Assembly: GCA_009760885.1 (NCBI GenBank)
Contig: CM019714.1
Span: forward strand, 2,343,895 to 2,407,894
Length of the DNA: 64,000 bases
Direction of reading: 5' to 3'
Origin: Achatina immaculata
Taxonomy: Eukaryota; Mollusca; Gastropoda; Stylommatophora; Achatinidae
Part shown: one piece after another, positions 55,283 through 64,000 of the stretch
How positions within the stretch are numbered: position 1 is the stretch's first letter
Layout: every line of letters begins with the position of its first letter
Translations under genes and position numbers: made by a program
Notes under the pieces: model-generated
What the model saw: the letters and a program-made list of their open reading frames with translations, nothing else
The model's database searches: none
Told to the model about the DNA's origin: nothing

Positions 55283-55560
55283 ACAATGTTACAAGCAAAA
55301 CAAAACAATGTTATAAACATATTCAACCAATATTACAAGCATAACAACAGATATTACAAATAAAAACAATGTTATAGACATATTCAAATGATGTTAGAAA
55401 CATAACCAAATGATGTCTAAAACATAATGAAATGATGCCTAAAACATAATAAATTGATGGCACAAACAAAATAAAATGATGGTATAAACATAATAAAACA
55501 ATGGTACAAATATAATAAAATGATGGTACAAACAATAACATGATGGTACAAATGAAACCA
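55283..55560. repeat. degenerate A-rich repeat below exon b (copy 1)
   Basis: Loose copies of aaaacaatgttataaacata and aaaatgatggtacaaacata. The copy 2 equivalent is at about 59165-59445. Confidence 0.6.
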
Positions 55561-55585
55561 AATGATGTTGTTCAACATATCCTAC

Positions 55586-55744
55586 CTGGCCAGGTAAGTC
55601 GGCAGTCTGAACATTGGGCACGCCAGATGTGGCTTCTTCGTCTGACAGTGGCATGGTATCCCCCATAAGTCTCTGATCAAAGCCAATGCCGCTGAAACTG
55701 ATGATGGATGTGTCTCCATCATGAACTTTGATTGGGATATCAAC
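55586..55744 (-). CDS. CFAP65: CFAP65 exon b, copy 1
   Basis: The acceptor CCATTTTTGAG|GTTGAT and the donor GGCCAG|GTAGGA bound 159 bp (53 codons, phase 0/0). The residues read VDIPIKVHDGDTSIISFSGI, then GFDQRLMGDTMPLSDEEATS and GVPNVQTADLPGQ. Following exon a (...SPLEAKTYM|), it completes the motif SPLEAKTYxVDxPI...GxGFDxxxMGDT. I associate this motif with CFAP65, where a beta domain ends and the next begins. The copy at 59468-59626 differs by one residue (SDEEA here, SDKEA there). Confidence 0.88.
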
Positions 55745-56149
55745 CTCAAAAATGGAAACAAGATTTAATCATCAGTTTAGGGATTTCCAGAAGATAATAC
55801 ATAACACTCAGACATGGATTATAAAATACAATAACACATAAGATATAATGCATAACATGGAAAATATATGTAAAATATATTAAACAACACACAAAAATAA
55901 GTTACAGCATGTAAAATTTAAAACAAAACTTTAAAGTATAACAACATATACAATACAGTATGTAGAATCGCAGTAAACAAATATATGGACAAGTAGGACA
56001 CAAAATAAGACATACAGAAAACAACATACTAGATTGTATGTAAAAATAAAGAATGTATGACAGAATATACAAGGTAATATACACGAGCTAACAAACAGGA
56101 TATAATACATAATAACAAAATGGAGGACACAGAATACAACATTAAAGGT
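55745..56149. other. AT-rich intron with degenerate short repeats
   Basis: No exon or element recognised. Small cysteine-rich minus-strand frames (for example 56084-55902) are compositional. The copy 2 equivalent is at 59627-60031. Confidence 0.4.
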
Positions 56150-57190
56150 TGTCATTACACTCTAAATATCATCATAAAAGCACCACTCACAATCTAGATA
56201 TCTTCACAGCGGCACCACTCACAATCTACATATCATCACAAAGGCTGCTCTCACAATTTAGATATCATCACAAAGGCACTACTCACAATCTAGATATCAT
56301 CACAAAGCCTGCACTAACAACTGGATATCATCACAAAGGCACCATTAACAATCTAGATATCTTCACAAAGCCTGGTCTCACAATCTGGATATCATTACAA
56401 AGGCACCACTCACAATCTAGATATCTTCACAAAGCCTGCACTCACAATCTAGATATCTTCACAAAGGCATCATTAACAATCTAGATATCTTCACAAAGGC
56501 TTCACTAACAATCTAGATATCTTCACAAAGTCTGTACTAACAATCTAGATATCTTCAAAAAGTCTGCACTCACAATCTAGATATCTTCACAAAAGTACCA
56601 CTCACAATCTAATCACAAAGCCTGCACTCACAATCTAGATATCTTCACAAAGCCTGGTCTCACAATCTAGATATCTTCACAAAGGCATCATTAACAATCT
56701 AGATATCTTCACAAAGGCTTCACTAACAATCTAGATATCTTCACAAAGTCTGTACTAACAATCTAGATATCTTCACAAAGTCTGCACTCACAATCTAGAT
56801 ATCTTCACAAAAGTACCACTCACAATCTAATCACAAAGCCTGCACTCACAATCTAGATATCTTCACAAAGCCTGGTCTCACAATCTAGATATCTTCACAA
56901 AGCCTGCACTCACAATCTAGATATATTCACAAAGCCTGCACTCACAATCTAGATATATTCACAAAGCCTGCACTCACAATCTAGATATCTTCACAAAGCC
57001 TGCACTCACAATCTAGATATATTCACAAAGCCTGTACTCACAATCTAGATATCTTCACAAAGCCTGCACTCACAATCTAGATATCTTCACAAAGCCTGCA
57101 CTCACAATCTAGATATCTTCACAAATGCACCACTAACAATCTAATATCTGCACAAAGACTGCACTCACAATCTAGATATCATGACCTCTG
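56150..57190. repeat. minisatellite, about 32-bp unit (copy 1)
   Basis: The unit is close to cactcacaatctagatatct plus tcacaaagcctg, about 33 copies. A longer block (from gcatcattaacaatc to aagtaccactcacaatctaa) is present twice at about 56465-56620 and 56690-56840, a higher-order repeat. Confidence 0.93.
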
Positions 57191-57214
57191 CAGCACTCAC
57201 ACAATAAATTATAC

Positions 57215-57490
57215 TATTTGTTCTGTATGCGACAAAGTATACAATAACTGTCTGTCCTACACATAAAAAAAACTATACATTTTGTCCTGTATATAACAAA
57301 ACATACAATAACTGTCCATCCTACACATAAAAAACTATACATTTCATCCTGTATATAACAAAACATACAATAACTGTCCATCCTACACATAAAAAACTAT
57401 ACATTTCATCCTGTATATAACAAAACATACAATAACTGTCCATCCTACACATAAAAAACTATACATTTTGAGCTGTATATAACAAAGAGT
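57215..57490. repeat. 62-bp tandem repeat (about 4 copies in copy 1, about 1 in copy 2)
   Basis: The unit is tgtatataacaaaacataca plus ataactgtccatcctacaca plus taaaaaactatacatttcatcc. The second segmental copy near 60985-61050 has only about one unit, so the arrays changed length after duplication. Confidence 0.9.
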
Positions 57491-57536
57491 AAAGAAATGT
57501 GTCTTGTATGTTGAAGCTGTGAGAAAACTAACTGAC

Positions 57537-57650
57537 CATGTAAGTTTTTGCTTCCAGGGGGGAGAACCTCCACTCCATGGCCAGGGTTTGGCCAGGAAGT
57601 ATCGTCCCTGACGGTGTCAAACACTCAAAGATATGCTGGTCATAGTTTTC
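57537..57650 (-). CDS. CFAP65: CFAP65 exon a, copy 1
   Basis: The acceptor AACTTTATCAG|GAAAAC and the donor TTACATG|GTCAGT bound 114 bp (38 codons, phase 0/0). The residues read ENYDQHIFECLTPSGTILPG, then QTLAMEWRFSPLEAKTYM. It has the beta-strand pattern of an ASH/MSP domain (PxGxIxPGxxxxxxWxFSPxEAKTY), which I recall for vertebrate CFAP65. It joins exon b in frame. Identical coding copies are at 61109-61222 and 62919-63032. Confidence 0.88.
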
Positions 57651-57700
57651 CTGATAAAGTTATTACACACAAAATAAATACAAGTTAAACATAATAAATG

Positions 57701-58399
57701 CAGCACAATCTCTCTTAATCAGCAACAACTGGATTTCACCAATTCCGGATACAGAATTGTCCAGATAATTGAATATATATTCGGAAAACATACCTGTTTA
57801 TGTCTTGTGATGCCATCTGTAGAATCTGCAGAACGCGAAGTTCATTGGTCATGTTTTGTTCAAACTTCTTCTTCATTTTCCAAACCATGAAGGCTCGTTG
57901 CTGCAGATAAAGTTCACCCCCATTCTCCTCTGTTCCTAATCCTCCCTCTCCAGCTGCTGACAGCAATTTCCTTTATATCCTCTTCTATGTTGTCTTTCCG
58001 TCTCTGTCTTGGTCTACCGTTTGGCCTTGTTTCCCTCATCTCTTGTGCACACATCATTTTCATTTGTCTGTTCTCTTCCATTCTTCCTACATGCCCCAGC
58101 CAGCGTAGTCTTTCTGAACTATCCACCATAATTAAATAAATGACAAAAAAATCGTGGGCATTTTTTAAAAACTGAAAACACATACTCATAATTTTATATT
58201 TCACATTATCAATTTAAATTGCATTGAAAAATTGCAGTATGTATTACCACATGAAAGTTGTGAATTTATTAGTGTGACAACATAACATAACTAGGAATGT
58301 TTGTCTGTATTAGTGTGACAATATAACATAACTTGAAATGTTTGTATTAATGTGACAATATAACTTGGAATGTCTGCCTCAGCAAATCTTATGTGCTGC
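57701..58399 (-). mobile_element. Tigger/pogo-like transposon end with nested LINE tail (copy 1)
   Basis: From 57701 the plus strand reads CAGCACAATCTCTCTTAATC, then ttcaccaattccggatacag, the look of a Tigger-type terminal repeat. Inside, on the minus strand (about 58150-57900), lies a LINE tail: SSERLRWLGHVGRMEENRQM, then RPNGRPRQRRKDNIEEDIKE and RNRGEWG. The transposase part is absent in this copy because the duplication joint cuts it at 58400. Confidence 0.65.
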
Positions 58400-58499
58400 A
58401 TTTTCCATCTGAAGTTATTACTGCTCCAAGGTATTTGACTTGGTCTAGTGATAGAGGAAAACAAAGTCTACTTGTGGGGAAATATAATCTAATGATGGA

Positions 58500-59110
58500 G
58501 AAGCATGGTACCATAGTGGGGAAAGCATGGCACAGTAGTGGGGAAAGCATGGTACAGTAGTGGGAAACATGGTATTCTAGTGGAAAACATGGTATTGTAG
58601 TGGGAAACATGGTACAGTAGTGGGGAAAGCATGGTTCAGGAGTGGGAAAGCATGGTTCAGGAGTGGGAAAGCATGGTACAGTAGTGGGAAAATATGGTAC
58701 AGGAGTGGGAAAGTATGGTACAGGAGTGGGAAATCATGGTATTGTAGTGGGAAAATATGGTACAGGAGTGGGAAAGTATGGTACAGGAGTGGGAAATCAT
58801 GGTATTGTAGTGGGAAAATATGGTACAGGAGTGGGAAATCATGGTATTGTAGTGGGAAAATATGGTACAGGAGTGGGAAATCATGGTATTGTAGTGGGAA
58901 AATATGGTACAGGAGTGGGAAATCATGGTATTGTAGTGGGAAAATATGGTACAGGAGTGGGAAAATATGGTACAGGAGTGGGAAATCATGGTATTGTAGT
59001 GGGAAAATATGGTACAGGAGTGGGAAAGTATGGTACAGGAGTGGGAAATCATGGTATAGGAGTGGGAAAACATGGTACTGTGGTGGGAAAGCATGTAGTT
59101 GTGGTAAAGC
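58500..59110. repeat. minisatellite, 21-bp unit (copy 2)
   Basis: Same unit as 54640-55225 but with a different succession of variants (regular ggaaatcatggtattgtagt alternation), so it was rearranged after duplication. Confidence 0.94.
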
Positions 59111-59467
59111 TTTGCCTATGGTGGTGACAAAGGAAAGTGCCAAAGAATGACCAAAACATATCAAACAATGTTACAAGCAAAACAAAACAATGTTATAAAC
59201 ATATTCAACCAATATTACAAGCATAACAACAGATATTACAAATAAAAACAATGTTATAGACATATTCAAATGATGTTAGAAACATAACCAAATGATGTCT
59301 AAAACATAATGAAATGATGCCTAAAACATAATAAATTGATGGCACAAACAAAATAAAATGATGGTATAAACATAATAAAACAATGGTACAAATATAATAA
59401 AATGATGGTACAAACAATAACATGATGGTACAAATGAAACCAAATGATGTTGTTCAACATATCCTAC

Positions 59468-59626
59468 CTGGCCAGGTAAGTCGGCAGTCTGAACATTGGG
59501 CACGCCAGATGTGGCTTCTTTGTCTGACAGTGGCATGGTATCCCCCATAAGTCTCTGATCAAAGCCAATGCCGCTGAAACTGATGATGGATGTGTCTCCA
59601 TCATGAACTTTGATTGGGATATCAAC
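59468..59626 (-). CDS. CFAP65: CFAP65 exon b, copy 2
   Basis: Same 159-bp exon, splice borders and frame as 55586-55744. It has one coding difference, a Glu codon read as Lys (SDKEATSG), from g/a near 59520. It is open and phase 0/0, so it could be spliced in as a second copy of the segment. It could equally be an assembly duplicate. Confidence 0.78.
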
Positions 59627-60031
59627 CTCAAAAATGGAAACAAGATTTAATCATCAGTTTAGGGATTTCCAGAAGATAATACATAACACTCAGACATGGA
59701 TTATAAAATACAATAACACATAAGATATAATGCATAACATGGAAAATATATGTAAAATATATTAAACAACACACAAAAATAAGTTACAGCATGTACAATT
59801 TAAAACAAAACTTTAAAGTATAACAACATATACAATACAGTATGTAGAATCGCAGTAAACAAATATATGGACAAGTAGGACACAAAATAAGACATACAGA
59901 AAACAACATACTAGATTGTATGTAAAAATAAAGAATGTATGACAGAATATACAAGGTAATATACACGAGCTAACAAACAGGATATAATACATAATAACAA
60001 AATGGAGGACACAGAATACAACATTAAAGGT
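59627..60031. other. AT-rich intron (copy 2 of 55745-56149)
   Basis: Near-identical to the copy 1 intron. No feature recognised. Confidence 0.4.
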
Positions 60032-60960
60032 TGTCATTACACTCTAAATATCATCATAAAAGCACCACTCACAATCTAGATATCTTCACAGCGGCACCAC
60101 TCACAATCTACATATCATCACAAAGGCTGCTCTCACAATTTAGATATCATCACAAAGGCACTACTCACAATCTAGATATCATCACAAAGCCTGCACTAAC
60201 AACTGGATATCATCACAAAGGCACCATTAACAATCTAGATATCTTCACAAAGCCTGGTCTCACAATCTGGATATCATTACAAAGGCATCATTAACAATCT
60301 AGATATCTTCACAAAGCCTGCACTCACAATCTAGATATCTTCACAAAGCCTGCACTCACAATCTGGATATCATCACAAAGGCACCACTCACAATCTAGAT
60401 ATCTTCACAAAGCCTGCACTCACAATCTAGATATCTTCACAAAGGCATCATTAACAATCTAGATATCTTCACAAAGGCTTCACTAACAATCTAGATATCT
60501 TCACAAAGTCTGTACTAACAATCTAGATATCTTCACAAAGTCTGCACTCACAATCTAGATATCTTCACAAAAGTACCACTCACAATCTAATCACAAAGCC
60601 TGCACTCACAATCTAGATATCTTCACAAAGCCTGGTCTCACAATCTAGATATCTTCACAAAGCCTGCACTCACAATCTAGATATATTCACAAAGCCTGCA
60701 CTCACAATCTAGATATCTTCACAAAGCCTGGTCTCACAATCTAGATATCTTCACAAAGCCTGCACTCACAATCTAGATATATTCACAAAGCCTGCACTCA
60801 CAATCTAGATATCTTCACAAAGCCTGCACTCACAATCTAGATATCTTCACAAAGCCTGCACTCACAATCTAGATATCTTCACAAATGCACCACTAACAAT
60901 CTAATATCTGCACAAAGACTGCACTCACAATCTAGATATCATGACCTCTGCAGCACTCAC
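60032..60960. repeat. minisatellite, about 32-bp unit (copy 2)
   Basis: Same unit as 56150-57190, about 29 copies, with a different arrangement of variants. Confidence 0.93.
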
Positions 60961-61108
60961 ACAATAAATTATACTATTTGTTCTGTATGCGACAAAGTAT
61001 ACAATAACTGTCTGTCCTACACATAAAAAACTATACATTTTGTCCTGTATATAACAAAGAGTAAAGAAATGTGTCTTGTATGTTGAAGCTGTGAGAAAAC
61101 CAACTGAC

Positions 61109-61222
61109 CATGTAAGTTTTTGCTTCCAGGGGGGAGAACCTCCACTCCATGGCCAGGGTTTGGCCAGGAAGTATCGTCCCTGACGGTGTCAAACACTCAA
61201 AGATATGCTGGTCATAGTTTTC
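61109..61222 (-). CDS. CFAP65: CFAP65 exon a, copy 2
   Basis: Coding sequence identical to copy 1, with the same acceptor and donor. The intron base after the donor differs (ggttttct for agttttct). Phase 0/0, so it joins in frame with exon b copy 2 below it. Confidence 0.8.
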
Positions 61223-61954
61223 CTGATAAAGTTATTACACACAAAATAAATACAAGTTAAACATAATAAATGCAGCAGAATCTCTCTTAATCAGCAACAA
61301 CTGGATTTCACCAATTCCGGATACAGATTTGTCCAGATAATTGAATATATATTCGGAAAACTTACCTGTTTATGTTTTGTGATGCCATCTGTAGAATCTG
61401 CAGAACGCGAAGTTCATTGGTCATGTTTTGTTCAAACTTCTTCTTCATTTTCCAAACCATGAAGGCTCGTTGCTGCAGATAAAGTTCACCCCCATTCTCC
61501 TCTGTTCCTAATCCTCCCTCTCCAGCTGCTGACAGCAATTTCCTTTATATCCTCTTCTATGTTGTCTTTCCATCTCTGTCTTGGTCTACCGTTTGGCCTT
61601 GTTTCCCTCATCTCTTGTGCATACATCATTTTCATTTGTCTGTTCTCTTCCATTCTTCCTACATGCCCCAGCCAGCGTAGTCTTTCTGAACTATCCACCA
61701 TAATTAAATAAATGACCAAAAAATCGTGGGCATTTTTTAAAAACTGAAAACACATACTCATAATTTTATATTTCACATTATCAATTTAAATTGCATTGAA
61801 AAATTGCAGTATGTATTACCACATGAAAGTTGTGAATTTATTAGTGTGACAACATAACATAACTAGGAATGTTTGTCTGTATTAGTGTGACAATATAACA
61901 TAACTTGAAATGTTTGTATTAATGTGACAATATAACTTGGAATGTCTGCCTCAG

Positions 61955-62078
61955 CAAATCTTATGTGCTGACATAGATGAACATTGCTCGGCAAATCTTA
62001 TGTGCTGACATAGATGAACATTGCTCGGCAAATCTTATGTGCTGACATAGATTAACATTGCTCGGCAAATTTTATGAA
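61955..62078. repeat. 37-bp tandem repeat (3 copies)
   Basis: The unit is gctgacatagatgaacattg plus ctcggcaaatcttatgt. Its complement overlaps the transposase reading KFAEQCSSMSAHKI, so it too grew from Tigger sequence. Copy 1 of the segmental duplication ends at its first unit. Confidence 0.88.
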
Positions 62079-62208
62079 AGTCAACAAACTTTCTTGAGCT
62101 TCCTTCCTCGTAATTTCTTAGCCTGCGTGAAGTCGTCCTCATCTTCATCCTCACCCTTGTCATCTTTCTTCTTTCCCAGAACTTGTTTGATTATTATCTC
62201 ATCATCAA

Positions 62209-62233
62209 GAGAGAGAAAGAGAGAGAGAGAGAA

Positions 62234-62268
<35 letters not shown>

Positions 62269-62270
62269 TG
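62209..62270. repeat. (GA)n microsatellite inside a transposase tail
   Basis: About 60 bp of GA with a few AA interruptions. On the minus strand it inserts a run of Leu-Ser codons between DNSIPAT and LDDEII. Confidence 0.95.
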
Positions 62271-62309
62271 GCAGGAATGGAATTGTCTACATCCACCCAA
62301 GCCATCAAA

Positions 62310-62818
62310 TCCTCTTCACTAACACTCTCTGAATGTGTTATTAAATTCAAGATGCTGGACATGGGACACTAAACTTCTCTGAATGTGTTATTAAATTCAA
62401 GTTGCTGGACATGGGACACTAAACTTCTCTGAATGTGTTATTAAATTCAAGTTGCTGGACATGGGACACTAAACTTCTCTGAATGTGTATTAAATTCAAG
62501 ATGCTGGACATGGACACTAAACTTCTCTGAATGTGTTATTAAATTCAAGATGCTGGACATGGGACACTAAACTTCTCTGAATGTGTTATTAAATTCAAGA
62601 TGCTGGACATGGGACACTAAACTTCTCTGAATGTGTTATTAAATTCAAGATGCTGGACATGGGACACTAAACTTCTCTGAATGTGTTATTAAATTCAAGT
62701 TGCTGGACATGGGACACTAAACTTCTCTGAATGTGTTATTAAATTCAAGATGCTGGACATGGGACACTAAACTTCTCTGAATGTTATTAAATTCAAGATA
62801 CTGGACATGGGATATGTT
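62310..62818. repeat. minisatellite, 50-bp unit grown from Tigger sequence
   Basis: The unit is acactaaacttctctgaatg plus tgttattaaattcaagatgc plus tggacatggg, about 10 copies. The first unit is continuous with the transposase reading SSILNLITHSESVSEEDL. Confidence 0.94.
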
Positions 62819-62918
62819 TTAAAACAAGGAAAATCTTATACTGTCTAATTTGACTTGTATATAACAAAGAGTAAAGAAATGTGTCTTGTATGTTGAAGCT
62901 GTGAGAAAACCAACTGAC

Positions 62919-63032
62919 CATGTAAGTTTTTGCTTCCAGGGGGGAGAACCTCCACTCCATGGCCAGGGTTTGGCCAGGAAGTATCGTCCCTGACGGTGTC
63001 AAACACTCAAAGATATGCTGGTCATAGTTTTC
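62919..63032 (-). CDS. CFAP65: CFAP65 exon a, copy 3
   Basis: Same 114-bp coding sequence and splice borders as copies 1 and 2. No exon b follows it before the next exon a (61222), so an a-a-b-a-b order would result if all were spliced. The CFAP65 exon upstream of a is not in the window. Confidence 0.78.
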
Positions 63033-63082
63033 CTGATAAAGTTATTACACACAAAATAAATACAAGTTAAACATAATAAATG

Positions 63083-64000
63083 CAGCAGAATCTCTCTTAA
63101 TCAGCAACAACTGGATTTCACCAATTCCGGATACAGATTTGTCCAGATAATTGAATATATATTCGGAAAACTTACCTGTTTATGTTTTGTGATGCCATCT
63201 GTAGAATCTGCAGAACGCGAAGTTCATTGGTCATGTTTTGTTCAAACTTCTTCTTCATTTTCCAAACCATGAAGGCTCGTTGCTGCAGATAAAGTTCACC
63301 CCCATTCTCCTCTGTTCCTAATCCTCCCTCTCCAGCTGCTGACAGCAATTTCCTTATATCCTCTTCTATGTTGTCTTTCCATCTCTGTCTTGGTCTACCG
63401 TTTGGCCTTGTTTCCCTCATCTCTTGTGCATACATCATTTTCATTTGTCTGTTCTCTTCCATTCTTCCTACATGCCCCAGCCAGCGTAGTCTTTCTGAAC
63501 TATCCACCATAATTAAATAATGACCAAAAAATCGTGGGCATTTTTTAAAAACTGAAAACACATACTCATAATTTTATATTTCACATTATCAATTTAAATT
63601 GCATTGAAAAATTGCAGTATGTATTACCACATGAAAGTTGTGAATTTATTAGTGTGACAACATAACATAACTAGGAATGTTTGTCTGTATTAGTGTGACA
63701 ATATAACATAACTTGAAATGTTTGTATTAATGTGACAATATAACTTGGAATGTCTGCCTCAGCAAATCTTATGTGCTGACATAGATGAACATTGCTCGGC
63801 AAATCTTATGTGCTGACATAGATGAACATTGCTCGGCAAATCTTATGTGCTGACATAGATGAACATTGCTCGGCAAATTTTATGAAAGTCAACAAACTTT
63901 CTTGAGCTTCCTTCCTCGTAAATTTCTTAGCCTGCGTGAAGTCGTCCTCATCTTCATCCTCACCCTTGTCATCTTTCTTCTTTCCCAGAACTTGTTTGAT
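63083..64000 (-). mobile_element. Tigger/pogo-like transposon, 3' part (copy 3, cut by window edge)
   Basis: The terminal repeat-like CAGCAGAATCTCTC starts at 63083. A nested LINE tail lies at about 63530-63290. From 64000 downwards the minus strand reads IKQVLGKKKDDKGEDEDEDD, FTQAKKFTRKEAQESLLTFI and KFAEQCSS. Here the frame is intact past QAKK, unlike copy 2, giving the expected helical transposase tail. Probably inactive, but the rest is out of view. Confidence 0.68.

Larger units (their letters stand above)
54545..58400. repeat. tandem segmental duplication, copy 1 (about 3.86 kb, carries exons a and b)
   Basis: The copy starts in the LINE 3' end at ctgcatttcccatctgaagt and runs to about 58400. 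There copy 2 starts with ctgcattttccatctgaagt joined to tcttatgtgctg, so the short ctgcattt phrase lies at the joint. Contents in order: LINE edge, 21-bp array, exon b, 32-bp array, 62-bp array, exon a and Tigger-like remnant. Confidence 0.9.
61273..62375 (-). mobile_element. Tigger/pogo-like transposon, 3' part, with nested LINE tail (copy 2)
   Basis: The terminal repeat-like CAGCAGAATCTCTCTTAATC starts at 61273. A LINE tail is nested at about 61730-61480 (RLRWLGHVGRMEENRQMKMM, then GRPRQRWKDNIEEDIKE). Above it the minus strand carries the C-terminal tail of a Tigger/pogo-type transposase: SVSEEDLMAWVDVDNSIPAT, then LDDEIIIKQVLGKKKDDKGE and DEDEDDFTQAKK. The tail is acidic, with SDDEII and DEDD blocks. 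In this copy one base is lost after QAKK, shifting the frame to LRGRKLKKVC and a stop. A (CT)n expansion interrupts the coding sequence. Confidence 0.68.
58401..62854. repeat. tandem segmental duplication, copy 2 (extends into the Tigger transposase)
   Basis: This repeats the order of copy 1: 21-bp array, exon b, 32-bp array, exon a and Tigger end. It then goes further, into the Tigger transposase tail and a 50-bp array. A second, shorter duplication of 61044-62854 (1811 bp) starts at 62855 and runs off the window. Confidence 0.88.
62855..64000. repeat. segmental duplication, copy 3 (runs off the window)
   Basis: Repeats 61044 onward at an offset of about 1811: exon a, Tigger end, LINE tail, 37-bp repeats and transposase tail. 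One base is lost in the LINE tail (ttccttatatcc for ttcctttatatcc). Confidence 0.9.

Noticed and set aside
57796..57930. Segment LYLQQRAFMVWKMKKKFEQN...ASQDINR followed by a perfect GTATGT donor, in three copies
   Set aside because: The donor would leave phase 2 whereas exon a starts in phase 0, giving a stop. It overlaps the end of a LINE tail, so it is treated as transposon sequence.
62081..62362. 93-codon acidic minus-strand frame as an upstream CFAP65 exon
   Set aside because: The wording SEEDLMAWVDVD...DDEIIIKQVL...DEDEDD is a Tigger/pogo-like transposase tail, and no junction phase fits exon a.
62058..62372. Plus-strand frame with RERERERE run
   Set aside because: Encoded by a (GA)n microsatellite and antisense to the transposase tail.

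Overview
This is an AT-rich animal (metazoan) nuclear window. It has one recognisable host gene, transcribed on the minus strand, embedded in a very dense mixture of tandem repeats and dead transposable elements. Short in-phase exons with GT-AG borders sit in introns made almost wholly of minisatellites. The transposon community (mariner, RTE-like and RNase-H-bearing LINEs, Penelope-like, Helitron, Tigger/pogo-like, hAT MITE) fits a lophotrochozoan. A gastropod mollusc is my best guess, from general familiarity only and not from any search.

Host gene. Nine distinct coding segments on the minus strand join in one frame and read as the C-terminal part of CFAP65 (CCDC108), a sperm/cilia flagellar protein with MSP/ASH-like beta domains. 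In transcript order they are a (57537-57650, with copies at 61109-61222 and 62919-63032), b (55586-55744, copy at 59468-59626), c 43556-43699, d 38450-38566, e 35106-35249, f 23951-24040, g 20515-20679, h 5922-6079 and i 3678-3858. Single copies total about 423 residues up to a stop codon. Exons a and b lie in tandem segmental duplications, and both have lengths divisible by three.

Layout. 1-2.5 kb: three mariner remnants. 2.6-6.3 kb: exons h and i bracketed by minisatellites, plus an RNase H LINE scrap. 6.3-7.8 kb: a Helitron with a precisely inverted segment. 7.8-9.2 kb: arrays. 9.2-20.2 kb: a pile of nested transposons, with what looks like one old plus-strand LINE in pieces, interrupted by a Penelope-like fragment, mariners and antisense LINEs. 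20.3-27.5 kb: arrays around exons g and f. 27.5-30.3 kb: a GC-richer dimer of a 1378-bp element. 30.7-32.1 kb: arrays. 32.1-34.7 kb: antisense LINE with a 922-bp internal duplication. 34.9-43.7 kb: exons e, d and c among arrays and an RNase H LINE. 43.9-52.2 kb: LINE halves, arrays and a 2023-bp tandem duplication carrying LINE plus mariner. 52.2-54.6 kb: hAT MITE, array, exon-like segment and LINE 3' end. 54.6-64 kb: tandem duplications carrying CFAP65 exons a and b and a Tigger-like transposon.

Main theme of the hunt. Several minisatellites here are visibly born from transposon sequence: a reverse-transcriptase motif, LINE C-termini, a LINE 3' end, a hAT end and a Tigger transposase. Other arrays press right up against CFAP65 splice sites. 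Long open frames in the window are mostly artefacts of arrays whose period is divisible by three. I saw no tRNA, rRNA, CRISPR or bacterial-type operon. All family assignments come from reading motifs by eye.
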